Shown: positions 1 through 6,927 of the stretch, one piece after another | Numbering within the stretch: position 1 is the first letter of the stretch | How the letters are laid out: each line of letters starts with the position of its first letter | DNA from: JAQVUB01 sp033809415 | GTDB taxonomy: Bacteria; Verrucomicrobiota; Lentisphaeria; Oligosphaerales; Oligosphaeraceae | Assembly (NCBI GenBank): GCA_033809415.1 | Contig: JAPXLT010000138.1 | Span: forward strand, 1-11,850 | Direction: 5' to 3' | DNA length: 11,850 nucleotides | The notes under the pieces: generated by a model | What the model saw: only the letters and a program-made list of their open reading frames with translations | Told to the model about the DNA's origin: nothing | The model's database searches: none | Translations under genes and position numbers: made by a program

Positions 1-5
1 TCTTT

Positions 6-128
6 ATGGACAGAATGGACACGTACAGCAGGTGACGTCCTTGAAACTGTCCATTCCGTCCATCAAACGAAAAGTCCATCGTGTCCATCCCGTCCATGAT
101 GTCCATTCATGTCCATGTCCATGTCCAT
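6..128. repeat. GTCCAT microrepeat array with inverted arm
   Basis: GTCCAT occurs nine times (starting at 49, 58, 74, 83, 92, 101, 111, 117 and 123). Most spacings are 9 nt, so the unit is GTCCAT plus three variable bases. Two copies of the reverse complement, ATGGAC, lie at 6 and 15, also 9 nt apart. Bases 6-21 can therefore pair with 48-63 with a single mismatch and leave a loop of about 26 nt. I see no coding signal on either strand. The array may act as a transcript end for a gene left of the window, or may be neutral repeat DNA; the sequence does not decide. Confidence 0.8.
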
Positions 129-220
129 GAAAATGAATGAAAACACCCTGATGTTGTCAATAGCAAAATTTATGTCAGGTTCTGAGGAAATCAACTCGAA
201 TGCCGGTTTGTAATGTGTCT

Positions 221-302
221 GTAGTGCGTGGTGCGTGGTGCGTGGTGCGGGTCAGACGTGGTGGACGGTGTGGACGGTGTGGACAGTGTGGACGGTGTGG
301 AC
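221..302. repeat. Tandem 7-nt and 9-nt repeats (GTGCGTG and GTGGACGGT)
   Basis: GTGCGTG repeats three times at 224-244 with a variant fourth copy at 245-251. It is followed by five copies of GTGGAC spaced exactly 9 nt apart (261, 270, 279, 288 and 297). The 9-nt unit is the reverse complement of a GTCCAC-type unit, so it resembles the array at 49-128 in the opposite orientation. The 124-codon open frame through 200-574 is a by-product of these repeats and is not called as a gene. Confidence 0.8.
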
Positions 303-403
303 AGGGCAAGGACATCCCCCCGCACCCCACGACAGTCAGAATAATCACAACCGGGACGGTTGCGCTACTTTTTAAATCTGCGCCCCCTGCATCCGTTCCC
401 AAC

Positions 404-431
404 GCACTACGCACCCCGCACTACGCACCCC
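404..431. repeat. Two copies of a 14-nt unit, inverted relative to 221-251
   Basis: GCACTACGCACCCC occurs twice in direct succession (404-417 and 418-431). Its halves are reverse complements of GTAGTGC, found at 221-227, and of a GTGC-rich unit near 245. The two arrays thus bracket about 150 nt in inverted orientation. The DNA between them (303-403) shows only a small AACCG/CGGTT hairpin at 349-361 and nothing else I recognise. Confidence 0.7.
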
Positions 432-490
432 ATTCCCCTAAACCTTGTACTACAGAGGCATTACGGTTTTCTTATGCAAAGCGAGGAGGT

Positions 491-507
491 GCAAGGGATG
501 CCCTTGC
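491..507 (+). promoter_or_regulatory. Perfect 7-bp palindrome overlapping a -35 element
   Basis: GCAAGGG (491-497) and CCCTTGC (501-507) form a perfect inverted repeat around a 3-nt centre. Its right arm overlaps the proposed -35 hexamer of the smpB promoter (504-509). The position would suit an operator, or the hairpin end of an upstream transcript, but no T-tract follows. Function is inferred only. Confidence 0.35.
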
Positions 508-532
508 TGGTTGCTGGTTCAGAGTTTATATT
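504..532 (+). promoter_or_regulatory. Predicted sigma70-type promoter for smpB-queA-HD
   Basis: TTGCTG (504-509) lies 17 nt before TATATT (527-532), close to the TTGACA/TATAAT consensus with ideal spacing. Transcription would begin near 539, giving a leader of about 50 nt before the smpB ATG at 591. The same arrangement, with 9-nt identical blocks at each end, recurs at 10261-10289. Prediction by eye only. Confidence 0.4.
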
Positions 533-590
533 GAAATGATGCCCGAAGTGTATTGGGCTATGACAGATAAGTGAACCAGCGTTGAACGTA

Positions 591-1031
591 ATGAAGAATA
601 TTGCTCAAAATAAAAAAGCTCGACATGATTATGCGGTGTTGGAAAGTTTTGAAGCCGGCATCGAGTTGACCGGTACCGAAGTGAAATCCTGCCGTGCCGG
701 CGGGGTCTCGCTTGTGGATTCCTATGCCAAGGTGGAAAACGGCGAAATGTTTCTGCTGGGTGCTCATATTGCCCCCTATCGCCAGGGAAACCGGAACAAT
801 CATGCTCCCCGACGAAACCGGCGCCTGCTTATGCATAAACGCGAAATTGCCCGCCTGAAGAAGAGCGTCGAGGCAAAAGGGCTGACTCTGGTTCCGCTTT
901 CCATGTATTTCAACGATCGCGGCATAGTCAAAGTCCAACTCGGCTTATGCCGGGGTAAAAATGTCCATGACAAGCGCGAAACTTTGAAAAAAGACCAGGC
1001 GGAACGGGAAATGCGCAAAGCAATGCATTAA
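591..1031 (+). CDS. smpB: SsrA-binding protein SmpB
   Basis: SmpB binds the tRNA-like part of tmRNA and delivers it to ribosomes stalled on broken messages, so that the nascent chain is tagged for proteolysis. From the ATG at 591 the product is 146 residues, normal for the family (about 145-160). Family motifs are clear: the Asn-rich start with H12-D13-Y14, G23-I-E-L-T-G-T-E-V-K-S33 in the OB-fold core, and a lysine/arginine-rich C-terminal tail (about 122-146) that enters the decoding centre. The frame stays open to a TTG at 582, but ATG 591 aligns better with the usual N-terminus. No strong ribosome-binding site precedes either start. It is first in a three-gene + strand run, 28 nt before queA. 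No tmRNA gene is visible in the window. Confidence 0.97.
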   Translation: MKNIAQNKKARHDYAVLESFEAGIELTGTEVKSCRAGGVSLVDSYAKVENGEMFLLGAHIAPYRQGNRNNHAPRRNRRLLMHKREIARLKKSVEAKGLTLVPLSMYFNDRGIVKVQLGLCRGKNVHDKRETLKKDQAEREMRKAMH

Positions 1032-1059
1032 TCGTTCCCAAGTTACTTACCAGGATATC

Positions 1060-2106
1060 ATGCAAGTTTCTGATTTTGATTATTATCTGCCTCCGGAACT
1101 GATTGCGCAACACCCGGCACCGCACCGGGAAGAGTCACGGATGATGGTGTTGCAACGCAATAGCGGGCAGCGGCAATTGACATCTTTTGCCAGCTTCCCC
1201 TCGTATTTGCGCAGTGGCGACTGCCTTGTGCTCAATGACACCCGCGTGATTCCGGCACGGCTGCTGGGCAACCGGGAAGGCAGCGGTGGAAAGGTGGAAG
1301 CATTCCTGCTCGAGCAGCAGAAAGAGGCCTCCTGCTGGCAGGCCTTGCTGAGGCCGGGAAGACGCCTGCCACCCGGATCAAAAGTCATTGTCAACGGCGG
1401 CGAAAGCAGTTTCACAGTCGAGGAAAAGCTCGATGATGGCACGTTCTTGATACGCTTTTCTCGCTCTGATGTCTTGGGTTTGCTCGAGCAATGCGGGCAG
1501 GTTCCGCTTCCGCCCTATATCAACCGCGCACCGGAGCAGGACGACAAGGAACGCTACCAGACGGTCTATGCGACCGTTCCGGGAGCAGTCGCAGCGCCGA
1601 CTGCCGGCCTGCATTTCACCGAAGGAATCCTTGCCGAACTGGCCGCAAAAGGGATTCAGATTGTGCGATTGACCCTGCATGTGGGGGCAGGCACATTCAA
1701 ACCGGTTGAGGTAGCAAACATCGAAGATCACGTCATGCACGAAGAAAACTACAGCCTCTGCGAAAACGCAGCGGCGGTGATCAACCGGACACGTCAGAAT
1801 GGCGGAAAAATTTTCTGCGTGGGAACAACGACTGTCCGAGTGCTGGAAACTTGTGCAGACCCGGACACCGGGCGCGTTCAGCCGGGAAGCGGACGCACCT
1901 CGATCTTTTTACATCCACCCAAAAAAACAGTGGCCGTAGATGGCTTGCTGACCAACTTCCACCTACCAAAATCTACGCTTTTGATGCTGGTCTGCACATT
2001 CTGTGAACAGCAGCATGTTTTTGCCGCCTATGCGGAGGCCATACAAGCCAGAATGCGCTTCTTCAGTTATGGGGATTGTATGCTTCTGTTGCCGGAAGGG
2101 AGATAA
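1060..2106 (+). CDS. queA: S-adenosylmethionine:tRNA ribosyltransferase-isomerase QueA
   Basis: QueA transfers and isomerises the ribosyl group of S-adenosylmethionine onto 7-aminomethyl-7-deazaguanine in tRNA, making epoxyqueuosine at the wobble position of GUN-anticodon tRNAs. The 348-residue length is typical. Conserved blocks run in order: the DYxLPxxLIAQxP start (7-19), NDTRVIPARL (59-68), PPYI (151-154), YQTVYA (166-171), PTAGLHFT (180-187), HVGAGTF (207-213), GTTTVRVLE (255-263) and TNFHLPKSTLLML (298-310). AGGA lies about 5 nt before the ATG. It follows smpB by 28 nt and precedes the HD gene by 6 nt, so all three are probably co-transcribed. No other queuosine gene is in the window. 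Confidence 0.98.
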   Translation: MQVSDFDYYLPPELIAQHPAPHREESRMMVLQRNSGQRQLTSFASFPSYLRSGDCLVLNDTRVIPARLLGNREGSGGKVEAFLLEQQKEASCWQALLRPGRRLPPGSKVIVNGGESSFTVEEKLDDGTFLIRFSRSDVLGLLEQCGQVPLPPYINRAPEQDDKERYQTVYATVPGAVAAPTAGLHFTEGILAELAAKGIQIVRLTLHVGAGTFKPVEVANIEDHVMHEENYSLCENAAAVINRTRQNGGKIFCVGTTTVRVLETCADPDTGRVQPGSGRTSIFLHPPKKTVAVDGLLTNFHLPKSTLLMLVCTFCEQQHVFAAYAEAIQARMRFFSYGDCMLLLPEGR

Positions 2107-2112
2107 CCAGAT

Positions 2113-2823
2113 ATGCTTATCACTGATAAAAATCGACGCTTTCTGCTGGAGCGCTTGCCGGATGTCGAGGAACATGTGCGCAAATTGTTGCTCGCAATGC
2201 CCTCCTGCCACGATTGGGATCATACGTTGCGAGTGAGGCAAAATGCCCGAAAACTGGCGGAGGCGGAAAAGGCTGACCTGCTGCTGGTCGACTACGCCGC
2301 TTTGCTGCATGATATCGGACGCTTGCAGGAACTGAACGATCAAGGAAAAACTTGTCACGCAGCTCTAGGGGCGGCGATGTCGAAAAAGATACTTGGCGAC
2401 ATGGGCATTAAGATCCCGAAATTCATCGAGCAGGTTGCAGCCTGTGTGCGTACTCATCGATATCGTGGGCGGACTGCCGAAAAACCTGCCTCCCTCGAAG
2501 CCAAGGTGGTTTTTGATGCCGATAAGCTGGATAGCCTCGGTGCCATCGGCCTGGCTCGCGCCTTTCACTTTGCCGGAAGAATCGGCGCCAGAGTCCATAA
2601 CAGCGAAACGGAGGCATTGAACTCGAAGAGCTACAGCCGCGAAGACAGCGCATACCGGGAATTCCTGGTAAAATTACGGCATTTGCCTAAGGCGATGCTG
2701 ACAGAATCCGGGCGGAAATATGCGAAAAAACGATATATGCTGATGCAGATGTTTTTCCATGCTCTTGATCAGGAATGCAATGGCGACGACTTTGCAGCCT
2801 ATTCTGTGAATCCCGCCGACTGA
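2113..2823 (+). CDS. HD-domain metal-dependent phosphohydrolase
   Basis: This 236-residue cytoplasmic protein has an HD-superfamily metal site: H33, the WDH of H-D-W-D-H (H37), the signature pair H66-D67 in LLHDIGR, H115 and the later D137 in FDADKLDSLGAIGL. The order HDWDHTLRV, LLHDIGR, DADKLDSLG resembles the YedJ-like group of small HD hydrolases. These are predicted phosphohydrolases, and their physiological substrates are mostly not firmly established. The start is ATG 2113, six bases after the queA stop, with GGAG about 10 nt upstream inside the end of queA. This indicates translation within the smpB-queA transcript. Its last 25 bp overlap tail-to-tail with the convergent VWA/metallopeptidase gene. 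I cannot name the substrate. Confidence 0.88.
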   Translation: MLITDKNRRFLLERLPDVEEHVRKLLLAMPSCHDWDHTLRVRQNARKLAEAEKADLLLVDYAALLHDIGRLQELNDQGKTCHAALGAAMSKKILGDMGIKIPKFIEQVAACVRTHRYRGRTAEKPASLEAKVVFDADKLDSLGAIGLARAFHFAGRIGARVHNSETEALNSKSYSREDSAYREFLVKLRHLPKAMLTESGRKYAKKRYMLMQMFFHALDQECNGDDFAAYSVNPAD

Positions 2824-4064
2824 TCCGTCAGATTTTCATCGAGTGAGATGACTTTTCCCCATGGTGCCATTCCGTGGTATGCCGGGGTGATCCATAGTAC
2901 TGGATAGGGCGGGCGCTTTTCCGGGAAGTGACTGCAGAGATCCGTCAGGCCGATGAATAAGGTTGGATTAAGGTGATGCTTTGCAATATATTCGAAGATG
3001 CAAACATGGTCTGTTCCGCCCCCGCCGCGAAACTCTCCGCTTTGCAGGAAGTTTTCCAGCTCATCGAAGCCAATCACCTGCTGAATTTCACAATCTGCAA
3101 CAATCAGTGTAATATCCTGGGTGTGGGGAACGATTCCGCGAATTTCCCCTGCGACTTGCCTGATTTCTTCGGTGCGCATGCTTCCGGAAGTGTCAAGCGC
3201 CACAACGACAGAGCGGAGCGTTTCGTTGTAAAGCCCCGGAACCAGCAAATCCTGTACAAGGTAGCGTTTGTTAGGGCGCGCCAGTGAATAATCATCCGTA
3301 TTGAGTACTGCGTCGGCAAAGCGATGCAGCAATCGTTGCCAAGGAACTTTTGGGGGTTCCAATGCGCCTGTCCGGCGCAACAAGTCCAATGGCAGATGGC
3401 CGCGCTCTGAGCTGGCATAGTAAGTTTCCACTGCGGCTTTGATTCGGTCTTGCAGGGTTTCAAGCTGGTTTGCATTCAACTCGATTGGCAGATGCAGGTC
3501 GATCCCGCCTCCATGATCCAAAGTGTCCGGCATCTGCAAGTTTTCGCCCTTGACGTCCGGCAGAGTTAATTCCACAAAAACACCTCGGCGTTTCAATTTT
3601 TTACGGCAGAGGTCCTCATAGATCATTTCTGCGATCCAATCGCGGTATTTTGGGTCGTACAATCCATCCTCAGGCATTTCGTAAAGGCTTTCTTGCCAAT
3701 AGGACGAGGAGCCTGGCTGGGGGATTTCTGCAACCATGGCATTGATGGCGTAATCCGCAGCCATATTCCATTTTAATGGCTCACGGTTTTGCCGCCTGGC
3801 GGAAGTAGCCAGCACCTGATGGCAGACTTCGTGAGCCAGCACAAAACCCAGTTCGGGAAGGCTCAGTTCACGCGTCAGTGCCGGATTAAACCAGATATGG
3901 CGCACCTCGTCTGTCGTCATATAGGACGGTAGTCCCAAGGCTGGAATAAGACGCACCTGCAACAGCATATAGCCCCAGAACGGATGCATTTCCAGCATCT
4001 GCATCCGCAAGGCGGACAGACGTTCTGATTCGGCATCAATCTCGGTTTGGGAAAGTACGGTCAT
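2799..4064 (-). CDS. VWA-like protein with N-terminal HEXXH metallopeptidase-like domain (DUF2201 type)
   Basis: This is a two-domain protein of 421 residues from ATG 4064. The frame is also open to a TTG at 4070, which would overlap the MoxR stop; residue numbers here count from that TTG. The N-terminal half carries H80-E-V-C-H84, a zinc-protease HEXXH, followed by WNMAADYAIN with D106 placed as a possible third ligand. Together these match the putative metallopeptidase domain paired with VWA-like domains in this family. The C-terminal half has an intact MIDAS: D293-T-S-G-S297, then GGGTD (350-354) and a later GLTD. There is no signal peptide or membrane helix. It is the last gene of the SWIM-MoxR-VWA unit. 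Known MoxR/VWA pairs act as chaperone-like machines, with the VWA protein as the effector or substrate adaptor. Protease activity here is inferred from the motif. Confidence 0.88.
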   Translation of the reverse strand: MTVLSQTEIDAESERLSALRMQMLEMHPFWGYMLLQVRLIPALGLPSYMTTDEVRHIWFNPALTRELSLPELGFVLAHEVCHQVLATSARRQNREPLKWNMAADYAINAMVAEIPQPGSSSYWQESLYEMPEDGLYDPKYRDWIAEMIYEDLCRKKLKRRGVFVELTLPDVKGENLQMPDTLDHGGGIDLHLPIELNANQLETLQDRIKAAVETYYASSERGHLPLDLLRRTGALEPPKVPWQRLLHRFADAVLNTDDYSLARPNKRYLVQDLLVPGLYNETLRSVVVALDTSGSMRTEEIRQVAGEIRGIVPHTQDITLIVADCEIQQVIGFDELENFLQSGEFRGGGGTDHVCIFEYIAKHHLNPTLFIGLTDLCSHFPEKRPPYPVLWITPAYHGMAPWGKVISLDENLTDQSAGFTE

Positions 4065-4066
4065 GT

Positions 4067-5134
4067 TCAATACAATGAGGTGCGCAAATTGACAATTTTT
4101 CCCGCCAGCTCGCGGAATTCCGGCACGGTTTTCAGGCGGTCGAAAAGTTTTGTCGTCCGGCTGTAGAGTTGGCGGAAAAACAAAATTTGATATTCGGGCC
4201 CGATTCCCGGCGATGCAATGAAGCTGACGATATTGCCCAGGTCTTTATCCGCGACTTGGGCATTGGATAGATAGCCCGCCACCGCAAAAATTGCCGCATA
4301 AATGAAGGAGGGTTCGGATTGTTTGTGAAAATCCGGCTTTTCCTTTCCAGCAATGATATTCTTTGCATTGACTCTGCGGTAAATTTCCAGGTATCGGTAG
4401 AAGCGGTCGGCCATTGGCAGGCCGACGCAGGCGGCAACGGCTCGCTTGAGGTCTTCTTCATCGACTCGCCGCATGACTTTGCTGGCCATTTCCCAGCTGC
4501 GCGGGGTGGGAAAGCTGTAGGTGTCTGATGCGCAAAATAATACTTCTTCCCCGTAGGTTTGAATGAAAGCCATGATATTTTCATGGATATCATGCGTGGC
4601 CGCCCATTTGAGCCAGGTCGCCACGTCCGGGCGCATCTCGAAGTGTGCAAAGCGGTTGCAGAGTGCGCTGGAAAGTGGCATGACGATGGAGTTGTCATCC
4701 TCACGGTTCCCTGCCGCCAGGACTACCGTGTCCGGATGAAACTTGAATTCTCCTATGCGTTTTTCCAATACGATCTGATAGGCTGCCGCCTGGTGGAGCT
4801 TGGTGATTGCAGCGTTGAATTCGTCCAGAAATACTAGGCAGGGTTCCTCGCAGGCAAGTTTGACCCATGCAGGCGGAAAGAGTTCAAGCGTTTTCGTTTC
4901 GCGGTTTGGAAAGTAGACTCCGCCAAGTTCAGCAGGGTCTTTCTGTGCCAGACGGATATCGATCAGGGTTTTCTTCATGCATGCGGCCAATTCCAACGCC
5001 ATCGTGGATTTGCCGATACCAGGAGAACCGAGCAGCAGGACGGAAATTCCCGCATCGAGTGTGCAACGGATTAGCGGAAAAAGCTGGTCGTAGGTATAAG
5101 CCGAAACGGGCGGTTGAGTGTTTCTGTCGCTCAT
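4067..5134 (-). CDS. MoxR-type AAA+ ATPase
   Basis: A 355-residue AAA+ ATPase of the MoxR/RavA-like clade, cytoplasmic. Walker A is GSPGIGKST (36-44), Walker B is CLVFLDEFN (99-107, with D104-E105), sensor 1 is AAGN (140-143) and an NRF block (160-162) follows. The length and the helical C-terminal lid region fit the family, which forms hexameric rings that remodel partner proteins, often VWA-domain proteins. The start is ATG 5134, which overlaps the SWIM stop as ATGA. A strong GGAGG lies 7 nt upstream, showing Shine-Dalgarno-led translational coupling. The adjacent VWA gene starts 2 nt after its stop. It most likely acts with the HEXXH/VWA protein and possibly the SWIM protein as a complex. 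The target is unknown. Confidence 0.93.
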   Translation of the reverse strand: MSDRNTQPPVSAYTYDQLFPLIRCTLDAGISVLLLGSPGIGKSTMALELAACMKKTLIDIRLAQKDPAELGGVYFPNRETKTLELFPPAWVKLACEEPCLVFLDEFNAAITKLHQAAAYQIVLEKRIGEFKFHPDTVVLAAGNREDDNSIVMPLSSALCNRFAHFEMRPDVATWLKWAATHDIHENIMAFIQTYGEEVLFCASDTYSFPTPRSWEMASKVMRRVDEEDLKRAVAACVGLPMADRFYRYLEIYRRVNAKNIIAGKEKPDFHKQSEPSFIYAAIFAVAGYLSNAQVADKDLGNIVSFIASPGIGPEYQILFFRQLYSRTTKLFDRLKTVPEFRELAGKIVNLRTSLY

Positions 5135-5451
5135 AGGAAGGCCTCCAGCAGTTGGCAGCGGAATTCGTCATTGCTCAGCAGCACTGCGATAATATGCTTG
5201 CAATAGCCACGGGCATTGTCCTTGGCACGCCGAGCGGCGTCCGGACAGGAGCATTGCGGATTCTGACGCCATTCCGGATGGACTTTGACCATATAGTCTT
5301 GTGTGCCGCCGATGATGTCGAAGATGACGAATCCTTCTTCCTGTTTTTTGCGGCGGGTGATCTTGTACGTTTTCAAGACGGATTCTGCGGCGCGGAAAAA
5401 ACGGTCGTCCCGCGCACGAAGATCGAAGGTTTTCTTTGCTTCATCTGCCAT
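5131..5451 (-). CDS. Small SWIM-type zinc-finger protein
   Basis: A 106-residue protein whose C-terminal half carries a SWIM zinc finger, C-x-C-x14-C-x-H (C67, C69, C84 and H86 from this start), inside a fold that begins with a beta-strand-rich segment (about 29-58). SWIM fingers bind zinc and usually mediate DNA or protein contacts. An upstream in-frame ATG at 5457 exists, but GGAG sits directly against it, whereas it lies 7 nt before ATG 5451, so 5451 is preferred. It overlaps the MoxR start by 4 bp and is first in the three-gene unit. SWIM proteins next to MoxR and VWA genes also occur in the E. coli yeh cluster, from memory. That supports a real functional link, perhaps as an adaptor. Confidence 0.85.
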   Translation of the reverse strand: MADEAKKTFDLRARDDRFFRAAESVLKTYKITRRKKQEEGFVIFDIIGGTQDYMVKVHPEWRQNPQCSCPDAARRAKDNARGYCKHIIAVLLSNDEFRCQLLEAFL

Positions 5452-5500
5452 CTTCATACTCCGGTTTTACTTGTTCGACCAGGAAAAATGCCTCGATGAT

Positions 5501-5528
5501 ATTTTACATCTTCCTAAAGCAAAAGCAA
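5501..5528 (-). promoter_or_regulatory. Candidate promoter for the SWIM-MoxR-VWA unit
   Basis: On the - strand a TTGCTT (5523-5528) lies 16 nt before TAAAAT (5501-5506). The -10 matches five of six consensus bases and the -35 is weak. Transcription would start near 5494, about 40 nt before the preferred SWIM start. It is the best candidate in the interval, but it is a visual prediction only. Confidence 0.3.
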
Positions 5529-5569
5529 GAAATATACCGCATTTTTATGATTGGCTGAAAAACATTACC

Positions 5570-5715
5570 GACCGATCCGTCGGAAAAACAACAGACCAGA
5601 TCACAAATCCGCGTGCCATTCCATCCGTCGAAGCAGCAACCCTACAAATTTTCCGCGCTTTCCGTGCTTTCCGTGGACAAAAAATGCCCTTTTGTGTGGT
5701 TTATGGTTAAAAATA
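5570..5715 (+). repeat. Dispersed mosaic repeat, copy 1
   Basis: This block aligns with 7391-7510 across ACCGATCCGTCGGA, AGATCACAAATCCGCGTGC, AAGCAGCAA and the core TTTCCGTGGACAAAAAATG (core region 5661-5686). Its tail (TGTGTGGTTTATGGTTAAAAA) matches the reverse strand of copy 3, not copy 2, so the family is a mosaic. It contains the 9-nt tandem CTTTCCGTG. It lies about 30 nt past the stop of the GH63-type gene and upstream of the SWIM unit, and shows no convincing coding signal. Confidence 0.85.
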
Positions 5716-5744
5716 GGTCGTGGCGGTTGTTTGTTCGCGTCGAG

Positions 5745-6923
5745 TTAGTTCTTTGTTTGTTCCCAAAGGCGTGCCAAGGCAAAGAACGGGTTATGTCCGA
5801 TGTAGTCGGTGCAGGGCAAATTAGGTTCTTTATTGTAGGGCTTGCGAGTTAATTCGGTTTGCGATCCCAGGTCAGGATGGTAGAACTCCCAGATTTTTCC
5901 GGTACGTTCATATTGGATGGATGCGGCGTCCAAAACCCGCTCCGATACACGATGCACTGCATCAGCACGCCCATACCGGAAGCAGCCCAGCAAGCACCAC
6001 ATGGTCATGGCATTCCAAGATGGGCCGCGCCACATTCTCAATTCAAAAGCGGGGTCACATTTGGCTACTGCCGGAATTGGATGGGCGGTGAAAAAACGCT
6101 CCGGTGATAGCAGCCACTCATCAATTGCCCGATTGGCCTGTTCCGGTGTGGCTGCCCCGCAAGTCAAAGGCCAAAAGCCCTCGAAGGTGAAATGCAAATT
6201 TGGTCCTTTGTCATGAAAAAAGCCCGTTTCAGTTCGGAAGAGATGCTGCTGGATGAATTTGCCCAGAGCCTGGCGTTTCTCGGCAAATTCCTCTGCACCC
6301 CAGCGTACAGCAAAGTCATATAGCGCATAAATATGCGACGAGGCGTCTACGCAGGGGATGATTCCTGGAGGCGGGGTATAACGCACCCCGTCATCTACAC
6401 CGCTTTCCCATTTGCGGTCACCAGTGACATCCGTATAGTACATCCCCCCGTCAGGCAGTTGGCGATTTGCTTCATACCAGTGAATTTGCCGCACCAAATT
6501 CGGCAATACTTCCTGGGCGAAAGCATAGTCTCCGACCGTCTTGCAGTATTCCTCGACGGCAAATGGCCAAAGCGGGGGGTGTCCCACATCGGTTTTAAAG
6601 CTCAAATCCTCATTATGCATCCAAATTGCGCCTGGCAAAAAACCGTTCGGTTGCTGCCAATGCAAATTGTTGAGCAGTTGACGGCGAGTATGCTCCGGAT
6701 AATAGGTCACCGTATCCATTATGGTGGCAATCAAGTCCCAATGCCCAAAAGCCGGACCATAATAATACCCTGGTCCCAAATGCTCAAAATCATACGGGAA
6801 ACCATGTGAGGCCGGTAGCATACTGCGCTCATGCAAGTCTGCCAGTCCTTCCAGCAGTTGGCGCCAGGAGGGCTTGCCCAGTTGTCCGGCTATTTCTTTT
6901 AATTTCGGGAAGTATTGTTTCAT
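5745..6923 (-). CDS. GH63/MGH1-like (alpha/alpha)6 glycoside hydrolase
   Basis: A 392-residue cytoplasmic protein (no signal peptide) of the (alpha/alpha)6-barrel glycoside hydrolase superfamily that includes GH63, GH37 and mannosylglycerate hydrolase-like enzymes. Typical blocks are PAFGHWDLIATIMD (57-70), PNGFLPGAIW (92-101), HPPLWPFAV (115-123), WESGVDDGVRY (172-182, with D177/D178 where GH63 enzymes keep the catalytic acid), WRGPSW (298-303) and IWEFYHPDLG (344-353, with E346 as probable base). These make an active inverting hydrolase on an alpha-linked glycan likely, but the exact substrate cannot be read. The frame extends 53 codons further upstream, but that stretch overlaps the preceding remnant's frame. 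ATG 6923 lies 4 nt after the remnant's stop and gives a family-like start. No clear ribosome-binding site. It is last in the GH127 cluster. Confidence 0.82.
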   Translation of the reverse strand: MKQYFPKLKEIAGQLGKPSWRQLLEGLADLHERSMLPASHGFPYDFEHLGPGYYYGPAFGHWDLIATIMDTVTYYPEHTRRQLLNNLHWQQPNGFLPGAIWMHNEDLSFKTDVGHPPLWPFAVEEYCKTVGDYAFAQEVLPNLVRQIHWYEANRQLPDGGMYYTDVTGDRKWESGVDDGVRYTPPPGIIPCVDASSHIYALYDFAVRWGAEEFAEKRQALGKFIQQHLFRTETGFFHDKGPNLHFTFEGFWPLTCGAATPEQANRAIDEWLLSPERFFTAHPIPAVAKCDPAFELRMWRGPSWNAMTMWCLLGCFRYGRADAVHRVSERVLDAASIQYERTGKIWEFYHPDLGSQTELTRKPYNKEPNLPCTDYIGHNPFFALARLWEQTKN

Positions 6924-6927
6924 TTTT

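Noticed and set aside
221..431. CRISPR array
   Set aside because: Repeats are 7-14 nt and adjacent, without spacers of 30 nt or more, and no cas genes occur.
484..541. Short leader peptide after AGGAGG (ATG 498-500)
   Set aside because: AGGAGG at 484-489 is well placed, but the 13-codon frame overlaps the hairpin and the predicted promoter, so it would not be transcribed from it. No conserved regulatory codons are seen.
200..574. 124-codon open frame before smpB
   Set aside because: It runs through the 7-nt and 9-nt tandem repeats and encodes their translation (Gly/Arg/Cys-rich), with no domain, no ribosome-binding site and no plausible protein-like composition.
1..590. tmRNA gene (ssrA) or tRNA near smpB
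   Set aside because: No tRNA-like ends, T-loop or tag-peptide frame is visible; the region is repeat DNA.
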